Origin: Chlamydiota bacterium
Lineage (GTDB): Bacteria > Chlamydiota > Chlamydiia > Chlamydiales > JAJFMA01
Direction of reading: 5' to 3'
Length of the DNA stretch: 36,865 bases
Assembly (NCBI GenBank): GCA_021772415.1
Contig: JAJFMA010000016.1
Location: 1 to 36,865 of the forward strand
Position 1 is the stretch's first letter. Each line of letters starts with the position of its first letter. The position numbers and the translations under genes are program-made. The notes below the pieces were generated by a model. That model saw only the letters and a program-made list of their open reading frames with translations, made no database searches and had not been told where the DNA came from. This document shows positions 8,482-16,718 of the stretch, piece by piece.

Positions 8482-8797
8482 CTGCGTCACCAAAATTCAT
8501 AAAGTCACCTACACCTATAACATTTTTTACATTTGGGTGGGTAACACGATCGTAAACGTCAGGCCTACAAAAGCTTTGGAATGGATTGTGGTAGCATCAA
8601 AGTAGCCTGCTTTCGCAAGCGTCTCTACCGAGGGCGATGACTGGGGCAGGCTCTTCGATTCCCGTAAATCTTTGGCAACTTGACATTGGCATCGTTTTTT
8701 TTTAAAGATAACTTTTGACGTCATCATGAAGCAGACAACGAAACTGACATCGCCACTACTCCAGAGCCCCCTAAATATACGGATCTAAGGCACAGTC
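8482..8797. other. Divergent intergenic region between moxR and the sensory block
   Basis: Besides the kinase-tail relic (separate entry), it holds a T run at about 8694-8703 and AT-rich sequence that must carry the promoters for moxR (minus) and the sensor kinase (plus). I see no convincing -35/-10 pair. The short open frame here on the minus strand is an artefact of the relic. Confidence 0.4.
8514..8611 (-). pseudogene. Decayed copy of the 3' end of the PhoR-like kinase gene
   Basis: Positions 8514-8568 match 13717-13771 (the end of the intact kinase gene) at 48 of 55 positions by eye, in the same orientation. Read on the minus strand it gives VGLTFTIVLPTQM then stop, against VGTTFTIVLPTQMEKML in the intact gene; a GAA codon has become TAA. 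Beyond 8568 the match fades but the frame still resembles the kinase C-terminus (YFDATTIHS against HFGTITVAS) to about 8611. The rest of the gene is missing. It marks the left border of the sensory block. Confidence 0.65.
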
Positions 8798-9886
8798 ATG
8801 GTAAATACCGGCACAAACGCGAATAGTGTCTTAGTGCAATCACAGCGCACCTTTGAAAAGATGCTACCCAAAATCACTGGTGGTGTACTCGATCTTAGCT
8901 TGGAAGGGCAGTGGTACTGGGACGTTGAAAACGAGCTAGTATGGATAAATCCACGCTTCCAAGAGCTTCTTCAAATGACACAGCAAAGCGGGAACGCTTT
9001 CGTTCCCATCACATGGAGCGAACTTCTGGAAGAAGACCCTCCTCGCCTAGCATCTGGGAAGGAAGACCTGTTCGAGTGGTCCCTTATACTAAAATCGGCC
9101 CAAGGACGAAGGCTACCAACACTATGGCGTGGTAGGTCTGAGCTAACTGAAGACGGTAAGCAGTGTATCTACGGAATATGCGTAGACATGAGCGCAGAAA
9201 AGGAAGTTAACGACGAAGTGGACAGAATCACATACGCTCTGTCGCATGATCTTAACAGTGCAATCCGCCACATCAAAAGCTATCTGAGCCTGCTCTTTGA
9301 CAAGCAAGCCTTTGACAAATCACATGAAGAACATCAGTGGATTGGCTATATCAACGATGCAGTTGCACGTATCCACCACCTTGTATCTGGAACGACACAG
9401 CTTTCCTTCATACGTCGTGACAAGTTCAACCCCGACATAATAGACCTTAACGATGTGTTAGAAGATTGCCTTTTAGATTTGGCTTCTGAAATATCCCAAA
9501 GCGGCGCAAAGATATCCTACAATAGAATGCCAACAGCTTACGCAGACCCAAAGATGCTAAAGCAGCTCCTTTCTCGGCTGATAGAAAACGCCATTCAGTA
9601 TGCGAAACCCCAACAAACCCCGCACATCACTGTAAACGCTGAAAGCACAAATGGGCTCTGCACGATAAGTGTTCAAGACAATGGACAGGGGATTCCCGAC
9701 GAGATAGCGGAACAAATCTTCCTAGCATTTTTCCGCTATTCACCCGCAGGTCCAAGTACAAGACCAGGACTAGGACTAACCCAGTGCAAAAAAATCGCCG
9801 CAATCCACAACGGACAAATTAGCTCCACAAAGCTACCACAAGGTGGCACACAATTCACTGTAACCCTTCATGCAAAAGGACCATAA
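8798..9886 (+). CDS. Soluble PAS-type sensor histidine kinase (phytochrome-kinase-like transmitter)
   Basis: 362 aa, no membrane segment. Residues about 30-135 look like a PAS fold (WYWDVENELVWINPRF ... IYGICVDMSAEKE). The dimerisation and phosphoacceptor helix has ITYALSHDLNSAIRHIKSY with H150. This SHDL-type H-box is typical of the transmitter class seen in phytochromes and ethylene receptor relatives. The ATPase domain has the N box LIENAIQYA (N264), DNGQGIP (294-300) and GLGL (about 324-327). All catalytic boxes are present, so it should be active. It is followed after 3 bp by the response regulator, its probable partner. There is no GAF or PHY domain, so it is not a bilin phytochrome. 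The signal is unknown. The ribosome binding site is weak. Confidence 0.88.
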   Translation: MVNTGTNANSVLVQSQRTFEKMLPKITGGVLDLSLEGQWYWDVENELVWINPRFQELLQMTQQSGNAFVPITWSELLEEDPPRLASGKEDLFEWSLILKSAQGRRLPTLWRGRSELTEDGKQCIYGICVDMSAEKEVNDEVDRITYALSHDLNSAIRHIKSYLSLLFDKQAFDKSHEEHQWIGYINDAVARIHHLVSGTTQLSFIRRDKFNPDIIDLNDVLEDCLLDLASEISQSGAKISYNRMPTAYADPKMLKQLLSRLIENAIQYAKPQQTPHITVNAESTNGLCTISVQDNGQGIPDEIAEQIFLAFFRYSPAGPSTRPGLGLTQCKKIAAIHNGQISSTKLPQGGTQFTVTLHAKGP

Positions 9887-9889
9887 GCA

Positions 9890-10363
9890 ATGACCAGCTT
9901 AGCTAAACCTCATGTTGACCTTCGACCAGCACACATTCTTTTGGTAGAAGACCAAGATGCCGACGCGGAGCTCGCGCAGATTAGCCTGTCGAGAGCTAAG
10001 CTCAATATCGATCTTTTCCGTGTTAAAGACGGTGAGGAAGCCCTCCGATATCTTAAGCATGAACAAGAGTATGAAGACGCTAAGCTCCCGTCACTCATTC
10101 TACTAGACCTCAACCTACCGGGAATTTCAGGCCTTGATGTACTCAATGAAGTTAAGCAAGATCCCAAGCTACTGATGATTCCCGTAGCAGTATTGACAAA
10201 TTCCGCCGTCGAGGAAGATATCGTCAAAAGCTACTCTCGCCACGCCAACTGCTACCTGCGCAAACCCATCGATTTCGAGGGTTTCAAAACCGTAGTAGCC
10301 AGCCTCAAGAATTTTTGGTTCACGTTAGTAACCCTACCGTCCGATATTACTGCACAACCATGA
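9890..10363 (+). CDS. Single-domain response regulator (Rcp1/CheY-like)
   Basis: 157 aa, a receiver domain only. The acidic pair is E20-D21 in LLVEDQDAD, the phosphoacceptor is D73 in LLDLNLPG, the switch residue is T103 in VAVLTNS, and the conserved Lys is K125 in LRKP. The sequence style (LLVEDxxADAELxxxxL, VLTNSxxEEDI) is that of the Rcp1 family, which normally serves phytochrome-type kinases. There is no DNA-binding or enzymatic output domain, so it must act by protein contact or phosphotransfer. It sits 3 bp after the first kinase and about 45 bp before the second, so it could serve all three kinases of the block. Confidence 0.9.
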   Translation: MTSLAKPHVDLRPAHILLVEDQDADAELAQISLSRAKLNIDLFRVKDGEEALRYLKHEQEYEDAKLPSLILLDLNLPGISGLDVLNEVKQDPKLLMIPVAVLTNSAVEEDIVKSYSRHANCYLRKPIDFEGFKTVVASLKNFWFTLVTLPSDITAQP

Positions 10364-10409
10364 AGTCGCGTTTTCAGGATACGCCACTGCTAATCAGGGT
10401 TTAACACAG

Positions 10410-11957
10410 ATGGAAAATGGAAAGTGGGTATGTTCTCGGCTATCTCAAGGGATCATCCTTTGGGAGCTGCCAGGCCTATATTCCAACTCTAAGAACAAGG
10501 ATCTTTTTACCTCCGCCTGCCTCAATTACGTTATCTTAGACTCAAACTTTGCGCTGTTACAAATGCTGGAAGCTCAGGACATAGTGCAAGTAACGCCAAG
10601 CATGCAACGTCTACAGCTCTCCCTTCCGTCAGCCTGGGACAATAGCATTGTAGAATCTCTAATTAACAATATTCCCCATTGCCGTGAGCTGGTCTGGGTT
10701 ACATCAGAGAGGCAATACAGGATAGTTAAAGCTGAACTCATCCCTAATTGGTCCTCCGGTTCACCACTACAAGTAGCTGAAGTGTGGACTGATGTCACAG
10801 CGGAATATACTGTACGAAGGGCTTTGGAAGAACGCGTAGCCCGCCACGCTGACTTCTACGAAAACTCTCCCGATATGTATGTCAGTGTATCGTCAAAAGA
10901 TGGACATGTTACCAACTGTAATGCGACGCTTGTAAGGCGCCTAGGCTACACTTCTAAAGATGATATTTTAGGTAGAGCAATCTTTCAGCTGTACCATCCC
11001 GACTGTCACGATGATGCACATAGAACTTTCAAGTGCTTTCAAACCCACGGACATGTTCACGGTGCCGAGCTTTCTTTAATCAGTAACTTGGGTGAGAAGA
11101 TTCCCGTCATTCTAGATGTCAGCGCGATCAACGATGAAGTGACAGGTGAGCTTATTGCCAGTCGCTCGACGTTGAAGGAGAACCTCCCCAGTGTTCTACA
11201 AAAACATGACGAAATAGCTGTATTAAAAGATCTAAGGGTATTCACGTATGCGGCATCACACAACCTACAAGACCCCATCAGATGTATTTCCTCTTTTAGC
11301 GATCTTCTCAAAGAGCACTTAGATAACTCCCTCGATGATACAGCCCGTGCTTGGTTCGACCGCATTTCGAACGCCTGTGTTTCACTGCGAAAAATGAGTG
11401 ACAATCTAATCAAATTTCTCGAGATCAGCAGTAATCGAAACCCATCCAAAGAAGAAGACATTGCTATAGAGCCTATCTTGAATGGGTTGATGGCAGAGGA
11501 TCTCAGACCCCTGATCTCTAAGACCAACGCTCAAATACGATTCTCTAATCTGTCAATGGCGCCTATAGGTGCCATAGACTTGAAACGTATTCTGCTAGCT
11601 CTACTTGAAAACAGTTTGCTACATGCCGCCGTGAATTCTTTGTCGATAGATATTCACGCAGAGCGCACCTCACAACATTGGATGCTCTCAGTAAGCGATA
11701 ACGGACACGGAATTCCCGAATCACTAGCAAATAATCTTTTTGAGGTCTTCTCACCTCCCTACGTGCAAAGAAATAACAAAGTGGTCTCCAAAGGGATAGG
11801 ACTGGCTATCTGCAAGAAGATTGTTATGCTATATGGTGGCGATATCACGATCACAAATGAAGGTGGAGCTCACTGCGTTGTCACCATTCCACTTGCACCT
11901 ACAAGAAAGCTAGAACACAATCACGGATGTAAAAAAAATCAGTCATGTGATGTTTAA
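10410..11957 (+). CDS. Second soluble PAS sensor histidine kinase
   Basis: 515 aa, no membrane segment. The N-terminal 130 residues may form a degenerate PAS-like fold (ending EVWTDVTAEYTVRRALEER). A clear PAS domain follows at about 145-255 (FYENSPDMYVSVSSKDG ... LGYTSKDDILGR). The H-box is FTYAASHNLQDPIRCISSF with H284. The ATPase has N401 in LLENSLLHA, DNGHGIP at 430-436 and KGIGLA at about 461-466. The Asp of the common SHDL form is Asn here (SHNL), as in many phytochrome-like transmitters. The H-box and ATPase style match its two neighbours, suggesting paralogues in one signalling network. The C-terminal 20 residues are basic and unmatched. Confidence 0.87.
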   Translation: MENGKWVCSRLSQGIILWELPGLYSNSKNKDLFTSACLNYVILDSNFALLQMLEAQDIVQVTPSMQRLQLSLPSAWDNSIVESLINNIPHCRELVWVTSERQYRIVKAELIPNWSSGSPLQVAEVWTDVTAEYTVRRALEERVARHADFYENSPDMYVSVSSKDGHVTNCNATLVRRLGYTSKDDILGRAIFQLYHPDCHDDAHRTFKCFQTHGHVHGAELSLISNLGEKIPVILDVSAINDEVTGELIASRSTLKENLPSVLQKHDEIAVLKDLRVFTYAASHNLQDPIRCISSFSDLLKEHLDNSLDDTARAWFDRISNACVSLRKMSDNLIKFLEISSNRNPSKEEDIAIEPILNGLMAEDLRPLISKTNAQIRFSNLSMAPIGAIDLKRILLALLENSLLHAAVNSLSIDIHAERTSQHWMLSVSDNGHGIPESLANNLFEVFSPPYVQRNNKVVSKGIGLAICKKIVMLYGGDITITNEGGAHCVVTIPLAPTRKLEHNHGCKKNQSCDV

Positions 11958-12087
11958 ATCCCCGCAGGCTGAAGTTATATACCGAGAAACCCTTGCCCGA
12001 AAGGCACTAAGTGACATCATGGCCAGGATACAATCGCATGCAGCTACTGCTGATATTAACCGTGGTGTAAGAGACATCCTTAACTGA
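11950..12087 (+). CDS. Possible small protein overlapping the end of the second kinase gene
   Basis: 45 aa. The ATG overlaps the stop of the preceding gene (ATGTTTAA, 8-bp overlap), a layout that often gives translational coupling. The peptide is well mixed and helical in character (ETLARKALSDIMARIQS near the middle). There is no family I recognise and no independent ribosome binding site. A second short frame (12099-12206, 35 aa) follows and overlaps the start of the membrane kinase; I regard that one as weaker. Either could be a regulatory leader or chance. Confidence 0.3.
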   Translation: MFKSPQAEVIYRETLARKALSDIMARIQSHAATADINRGVRDILN

Positions 12088-12186
12088 GATTCAAGCCGAT
12101 GACTGATAAGCTAGTGTCCGCTATACAAGTACCTTCCGAAGACCCCGTATCTTCAAGCAAACCTCTAAAGTCAAACCGAGGCTGTC

Positions 12187-13698
12187 ATGTCTTTCAATCC
12201 TATTAGCTTCTTGTTTGAAACTGCGTATTGGCCGCAAAGGTGGAATTGCGGCTACTGGACAGATGCGTTGGGGTGGACTCACATCATCTCTGACATAGCC
12301 ATTTTCGGTGCTTACATGGCGATACCATGTGCCATCTTGTATTTCAAAATAAAGCGTCATGACATCCCTCAGAATCGAATTTTCTTTCTTTTCGCGGCAT
12401 TTATTATTTTGTGTGGTGCGGGTCACTTGATCGAAGCCACAATATTCTACTATCCGGTCTATAGATTTGCAGGCCTTGTCAAAATGATGACAGCGCTTGT
12501 TTCTTGGGCTACAGCCATAGCCCTAGTTCCGCTTATCCCCAAGTTACTTGCTGCGCCAAAGCTAAACGAATTGAATGAAGTGCTCGAAAAAGACCTTAAG
12601 CTTGAACGAGAGCGACTTAATTTAGCATTCAAGGGACTCAATGCTGGACTGTGGGAGTGGTCACCAAGCAATCAAACTGTGTGGGTTTCACGACGCCTGT
12701 GTGAACTTACTAATGCCGGTCAGAGCGATCAGGAGCTGCCTTTTTCGGAATTTCTCAAGCTTTTCCACCCTGACGCACAAGAAAATATGAAGAAGTTGCT
12801 CGAATCTCTAGAACCACTAGACGAAATCACTCAATTAACAGACCCCAAAGATCAATGGCACTGGTACTCAGTCATAGGATACCCACGTAAAGATGAAGCA
12901 GGTGAGTCGATATCCATCGTGGGGGCGATTACCGACATTGAACAGCGAGTGGTGGATGAACAGCAGCGCGAGCATTTGTTGGCTAGGCTCGAACGAACAA
13001 ACAGTCAACTAGAAGTATCCAACAAGTCGCTCCAGGAATTCGCCTATTTCGTGGCACATGACCTTAAAGAGCCGGTGAGATCCCTAGTTTCACATACGAC
13101 GATCCTAGAACATGAAATAGAAGAAGCCCTTAGCGAGAAACAGCGCGAGCGTTTTCAGCTCATCCATCAACTCGGCAACAGTGCAAACAATATGATCGAT
13201 TCACTGTTACAGCTATCGAGAGAAACCGAGTCCGACCAGGCCTATGGTGAAGTGGATCTAAACGCACTGCTCGAGGAGATACGCACGGAACTGGCGCTAT
13301 ATTGCTCCGAAAGAAAAGCTGAAATATTCATCAACAGTTCATTACCTACCGTCACTGCTGAACGCACCCAATTAAAAGCTGTTTTCACCAATCTTATCAC
13401 TAACGGCATCAAGTACAATACGCGAGACAAGAAGCAACTTAAGATTGGCCATGCTCTAACACCCGATGCTCCTCTAACACTCTACGTTCAGGACAACGGA
13501 ATTGGAATTTCTGAAGTTCAACAAACCAAAATTTTTCGCATGTTCCATCAGGTGAAGGACCCATCAGCCTCAGACGAAGGACATGGCATTGGCCTTACAA
13601 TAGTTAAAAAGATCATAGAACAACATGGCGGCAGTATCTGGATGGAGTCCAAAGAGAACGAAGGAACAAAAGTCTCATTCACACTAACTGCTAAATAG
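12187..13698 (+). CDS. Ethylene-receptor-like membrane histidine kinase (ETR1-type sensor, PAS, transmitter)
   Basis: 503 aa. Residues 1-122 contain three membrane helices with the ethylene-binding-domain signature: SDIAIFGAYMAIPCAILYF, then FAAFIILCGAGHLIE, then KMMTALVSWATAIALVPLIP. Compared with plant ETR1 as I recall it, ETR1 D25, Y32, C65 and H69 become D36, Y43, C76 and H80, all shifted by exactly 11. C65 and H69 are the copper ligands needed for ethylene binding. A PAS-like domain (about 145-255) and a short coiled coil lead to the H-box FAYFVAHDLKEPVRSLV (H290). The ATPase has N401/N405, DNGIGI (435-440) and GHGIGL (464-469). There is no receiver domain. Cyanobacterial Slr1212-type receptors share this layout. 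It is the last gene of the sensory block, and the Rcp1-like regulator is a likely partner. The ligand is inferred, not shown. Confidence 0.87.
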   Translation: MSFNPISFLFETAYWPQRWNCGYWTDALGWTHIISDIAIFGAYMAIPCAILYFKIKRHDIPQNRIFFLFAAFIILCGAGHLIEATIFYYPVYRFAGLVKMMTALVSWATAIALVPLIPKLLAAPKLNELNEVLEKDLKLERERLNLAFKGLNAGLWEWSPSNQTVWVSRRLCELTNAGQSDQELPFSEFLKLFHPDAQENMKKLLESLEPLDEITQLTDPKDQWHWYSVIGYPRKDEAGESISIVGAITDIEQRVVDEQQREHLLARLERTNSQLEVSNKSLQEFAYFVAHDLKEPVRSLVSHTTILEHEIEEALSEKQRERFQLIHQLGNSANNMIDSLLQLSRETESDQAYGEVDLNALLEEIRTELALYCSERKAEIFINSSLPTVTAERTQLKAVFTNLITNGIKYNTRDKKQLKIGHALTPDAPLTLYVQDNGIGISEVQQTKIFRMFHQVKDPSASDEGHGIGLTIVKKIIEQHGGSIWMESKENEGTKVSFTLTAK

Positions 13699-13717
13699 CT
13701 TTGGTGTGACCGGCATC

Positions 13718-15481
13718 CTACAGCATTTTTTCCATTTGGGTGGGTAACACAATCGTAAAGGTCGTGCCTACACCCCCTTCAGATGCCACTGTAATGGTAC
13801 CGAAATGCTTAAGAATGATGTTCTCGACAATAGAAAGGCCAAGCCCTGAGCCTCCCATTTTACGAGAGTGGGCCTTATCGACGGTGTAGAAGCGCCGGAA
13901 GACGTGGTCGAGATCAGCCTCCGGAATGCCAATTCCTTTATCAGCAATCTCTACCTGGATGCTGTCGCCCTGCTGCTTGATAGTAACTGTCACCTCGGCA
14001 GGTGCGTGCGAATACTTGGCGGCATTTTCGATAAGGTTAAAGAATGCCAGTTCCATCAGATTGGGATCTGCGGTGATGGTCATGGCCCCTTCTTCCTCGA
14101 CCTCGAGCTTCACCACGGCGGAAGGATGGGCATCCTTTAGCAGTTCGCGACAGCGTTCAGCGAGCGCCACTAGGCCACAATTCACCAAGTTCGAACGTGG
14201 GATATTCTCGATGTCGGCCAGTGTAAGCAGGTCATGAATGAGGCGCGTCATCTTCTGGCAGTTGCGCACGATTTTACCTGTGACCTCTACGACTTTATTT
14301 TTAGGCAGGTCTGGGTGGTCGTGCAGGGTTTCAGCAAAACCCTGAATAACGGTAATTGGCGTCTTTAGCTCGTGCGAAGCATTGGCAACGAACTCTTTAC
14401 GCATCTCCATCATACGATACTGGCTCGAGTGATCTTGCAGCACCAAAACCGCACCTTCTCGGCGCTGCGGCACAGCGACGACAAGGAGATATACCTTACG
14501 TCCGCCTTGGGTATAGGTAAGAAGATCTGTAAGTACATCGCCCTGCTGGCGGCACTCACGAAGCATATCTTCAAAACGCTGCTGCCCCAAGACACTGAAA
14601 AGCTCTCCAACAACATCTTCGCTGGGGTGATTCAGAAAGCGCAGCGCCATCTCGTTGGCGTAGGTAATACGCATGTCTTTGTCGGTCGCGATAACCCCTT
14701 CGTTCAAAGACTCTAGAACCGCCTCTTTCTCGTCACGCTCGGAGGTGATCGTGTCGATATGGTTCTGAATTTTTGCCGACAGAGAATTCAATGTACTTGC
14801 AAGACGTGAGAAATCGTCAGCAGAGTCGGGGCTACCCAGCTGAATTTCAGGAATCGTCGTGGACAGCCCTTCCTGGTAGGGAGTGATATCGGTGATGATC
14901 TGCTGGATGGGGCTGGAGAGACGATAAATAATCAGCCAAGTCATGATGCTAAACATCAGTAGCACGGCAATAGAGAGCATCAGAAAGCCAAGCTCAAAGT
15001 CACGTGTGAGGTCCATCACATATTTGTATGGGAAGGCGCTACGCATCACGTACTTTTTGCCGTGGAAATTGAAGGCGGTGGCGAGGTAGATATATTTCTG
15101 ACTTAAGATGTCAGAGTAATCTTCGCTGTAGCCCATTCCGGTCTCAAAAGCTTCGAGAACTTCCGGGTGGTCAACAACATATTCTTGAGTAAAGCGGGGA
15201 CCTAACACGCGCTTGGCTGCCGTGTCGTAAAGGATCTTATGTTCGTCAGTAATGATACCGACACGGAAGAAAATCTGTCCCTTCTGATCTTTGACGCGGC
15301 GAACAAGCTCCTGATTGTTAGGCGCCGACTGGATCTTCATGATGAGCTCTTTCGAGCGCATTTTCATCGACCGATAAACGAGATTTTTCACCGTTTTAGT
15401 CGCAAAGGGAAACATCAACGCGATAAAGATAAGAAAAACCACCAGATAACTGATGAAGATTTTTTGGCGAAAGCTGAGCAT
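13718..15481 (-). CDS. PhoR/WalK-like membrane sensor histidine kinase
   Basis: 587 aa. Two membrane helices (about 9-28 and 162-187) frame an extracytoplasmic sensor of about 130 residues. Then follow a HAMP-like linker (LSSPIQQIITDI), a PAS domain (about 245-345, LNEGVIATDKDMRITYANE), and the H-box FVANASHELKTPITVIQGF with H370. The ATPase has LIENAAKY, DKGIGIP and GGSGLGLSIV. This is the PhoR architecture, unlike the SHDL kinases next door. No response regulator lies beside it, so it is an orphan in this window. Its stop codon faces the stop of the ethylene-receptor-like kinase across 19 bp. Its last 55 bp have a decayed duplicate at 8514-8568. Confidence 0.9.
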   Translation of the reverse strand: MLSFRQKIFISYLVVFLIFIALMFPFATKTVKNLVYRSMKMRSKELIMKIQSAPNNQELVRRVKDQKGQIFFRVGIITDEHKILYDTAAKRVLGPRFTQEYVVDHPEVLEAFETGMGYSEDYSDILSQKYIYLATAFNFHGKKYVMRSAFPYKYVMDLTRDFELGFLMLSIAVLLMFSIMTWLIIYRLSSPIQQIITDITPYQEGLSTTIPEIQLGSPDSADDFSRLASTLNSLSAKIQNHIDTITSERDEKEAVLESLNEGVIATDKDMRITYANEMALRFLNHPSEDVVGELFSVLGQQRFEDMLRECRQQGDVLTDLLTYTQGGRKVYLLVVAVPQRREGAVLVLQDHSSQYRMMEMRKEFVANASHELKTPITVIQGFAETLHDHPDLPKNKVVEVTGKIVRNCQKMTRLIHDLLTLADIENIPRSNLVNCGLVALAERCRELLKDAHPSAVVKLEVEEEGAMTITADPNLMELAFFNLIENAAKYSHAPAEVTVTIKQQGDSIQVEIADKGIGIPEADLDHVFRRFYTVDKAHSRKMGGSGLGLSIVENIILKHFGTITVASEGGVGTTFTIVLPTQMEKML

Positions 15482-15551
15482 TACTTAAAGCAGTCCATAA
15501 ACTTTAAACACCATAGTATAAGGTACTTAGAATTATTTTCCAAGTCTCTAC

Positions 15552-16643
15552 CTAACGAATGACTCGAAGGTCTTTACTGCGCTTGGTGAGATCTTCGTAG
15601 CCATCAGCCGTAATCACCACTGTATCTTCGATGCGCACTCCTCCTAAGCCAGGAACATAGATCCCAGGCTCAATCGTCACAACCATGCCAGCAGCAAGTT
15701 TAAGATCGACCTGTGGGCCTTTACCGCGGATAGTCGGTGTTTCATGCACTTCTAAGCCAATACCATGACCTAGGCTATGACTAAAATTATCACCATATCC
15801 CGCTCGGGCAATGTGATCGCGGGCAGAAGCGTCGAGTTCCGCCATCGTTGTCCCCGGCTTACATGCCGCCAATGCCTTTGTTTGGGCTTCAAAAACGATG
15901 TTGTATATTTCAACAAGGTGTGGGTCCGGCTCACCGAAAAAGACCACACGCGTCATATCCGAGTGGTAATCGTCTAAAGTCACTCCAATATCAATAAGGA
16001 CCGGCTCCCCCGAAGAGAGCCTGGCATTACCCGTATGATAGTGAGGCATAGAAGTATTGGTACCAAAGGCCACGATGGGATCGAAGGCCACCCGCTTGCC
16101 TCCATGGCGTTTCCAGAAAAGGTCGAGCTCCACAGCGAGTTCCTGCTCGGTTACACCTGCTACGAGCAAATCACAAATCAAATCGTAACCCCGAGATCCG
16201 AGGTGTGCCGCCTTACGTAGTTTGTCGAGCTCGTCCTCTTCTTTAATGAGACGGAGAGCTTCAACGGGATTCTCAACACCTTCAAGTTTAAGGGCTTTGC
16301 CGTTTACAATGCCGTCGCGCGCCTCTTCTAACTCTTTAAACCGACGATACGTGGTGTCGCTCGCGCTAAAAGAGAGCGTTTGGACTCCTAAGTTCTTAAG
16401 ACTGCGCTCCAAAACTCCGTCTTCCGCTAAAGAAACACCAAAAGGCCAGCGTGTTTTGGCCATTTCGTGGTACCTACCATCAACGATGAGCTGGGCGGCA
16501 GCTTGAGTCACAAGTAACTTACCTGCAGATAGATGTATCCCTGTAAGGTAATAAAGACTTATGGGATCCTCGATGAGCAGTGCTTCTTGATTGTTGGAAG
16601 ACATCTCGTCGCGCAAGCGCATTAAACGTGTTTTATGTGACAT
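15552..16643 (-). CDS. pepP: M24 aminopeptidase P-like metallopeptidase (Xaa-Pro peptidase)
   Basis: 363 aa. It removes the N-terminal residue of peptides with proline in second position. An N-terminal creatinase-like domain (to about 140) precedes the pita-bread catalytic domain. The five metal ligands are visible in order: Asp in VLIDIGV, Asp in HSDMTRVV, His in HSLGHGIGLEVHE, Glu in TIEPGIYVPG and Glu in RIEDTV. I chose ATG 16643 because GGGGAA lies 5 nt before it; an upstream ATG at 16676 would add 11 residues without a good ribosome binding site. In Chlamydia this gene lies next to mutL, as I recall. Here about 6 kb of repeats and an effector-like gene separate them. Confidence 0.92.
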   Translation of the reverse strand: MSHKTRLMRLRDEMSSNNQEALLIEDPISLYYLTGIHLSAGKLLVTQAAAQLIVDGRYHEMAKTRWPFGVSLAEDGVLERSLKNLGVQTLSFSASDTTYRRFKELEEARDGIVNGKALKLEGVENPVEALRLIKEEDELDKLRKAAHLGSRGYDLICDLLVAGVTEQELAVELDLFWKRHGGKRVAFDPIVAFGTNTSMPHYHTGNARLSSGEPVLIDIGVTLDDYHSDMTRVVFFGEPDPHLVEIYNIVFEAQTKALAACKPGTTMAELDASARDHIARAGYGDNFSHSLGHGIGLEVHETPTIRGKGPQVDLKLAAGMVVTIEPGIYVPGLGGVRIEDTVVITADGYEDLTKRSKDLRVIR

Positions 16644-16718
16644 AACTTCCCCGCAGTCTGTTGGTATTCCCAGCATACCCTATTCAAGAAAAGAGTGAAG
16701 AAGAAACCGCGGCGAGTG

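Noticed and set aside
8694-8703. T run considered as a rho-independent terminator
   Set aside because: No stable GC-rich hairpin precedes it on either strand.
8527-8727. 66-codon minus-strand frame upstream of moxR
   Set aside because: Its C-terminal part is the decayed kinase tail and its N-terminal part has low-complexity Lys-rich sequence from a T run. It is better called a gene remnant.
8798-9886. First kinase considered as a bacteriophytochrome
   Set aside because: The H-box and the Rcp1-like partner fit, but there is no GAF/PHY region and no N-terminal or GAF chromophore Cys. At 362 aa it has space for only one PAS fold.
12099-12206. 35-codon frame overlapping the start of the ethylene-receptor-like kinase
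   Set aside because: It has a weak start, no recognisable sequence and a 20-bp overlap with a convincing gene. It is mentioned with the small-frame finding but not listed as a gene.
12187-13698. Membrane kinase considered as a generic MHYT or 7TM-type sensor
   Set aside because: The gap-free match of Asp, Tyr, Cys and His and flanking words to the ethylene-binding domain is specific, and only three helices are present.
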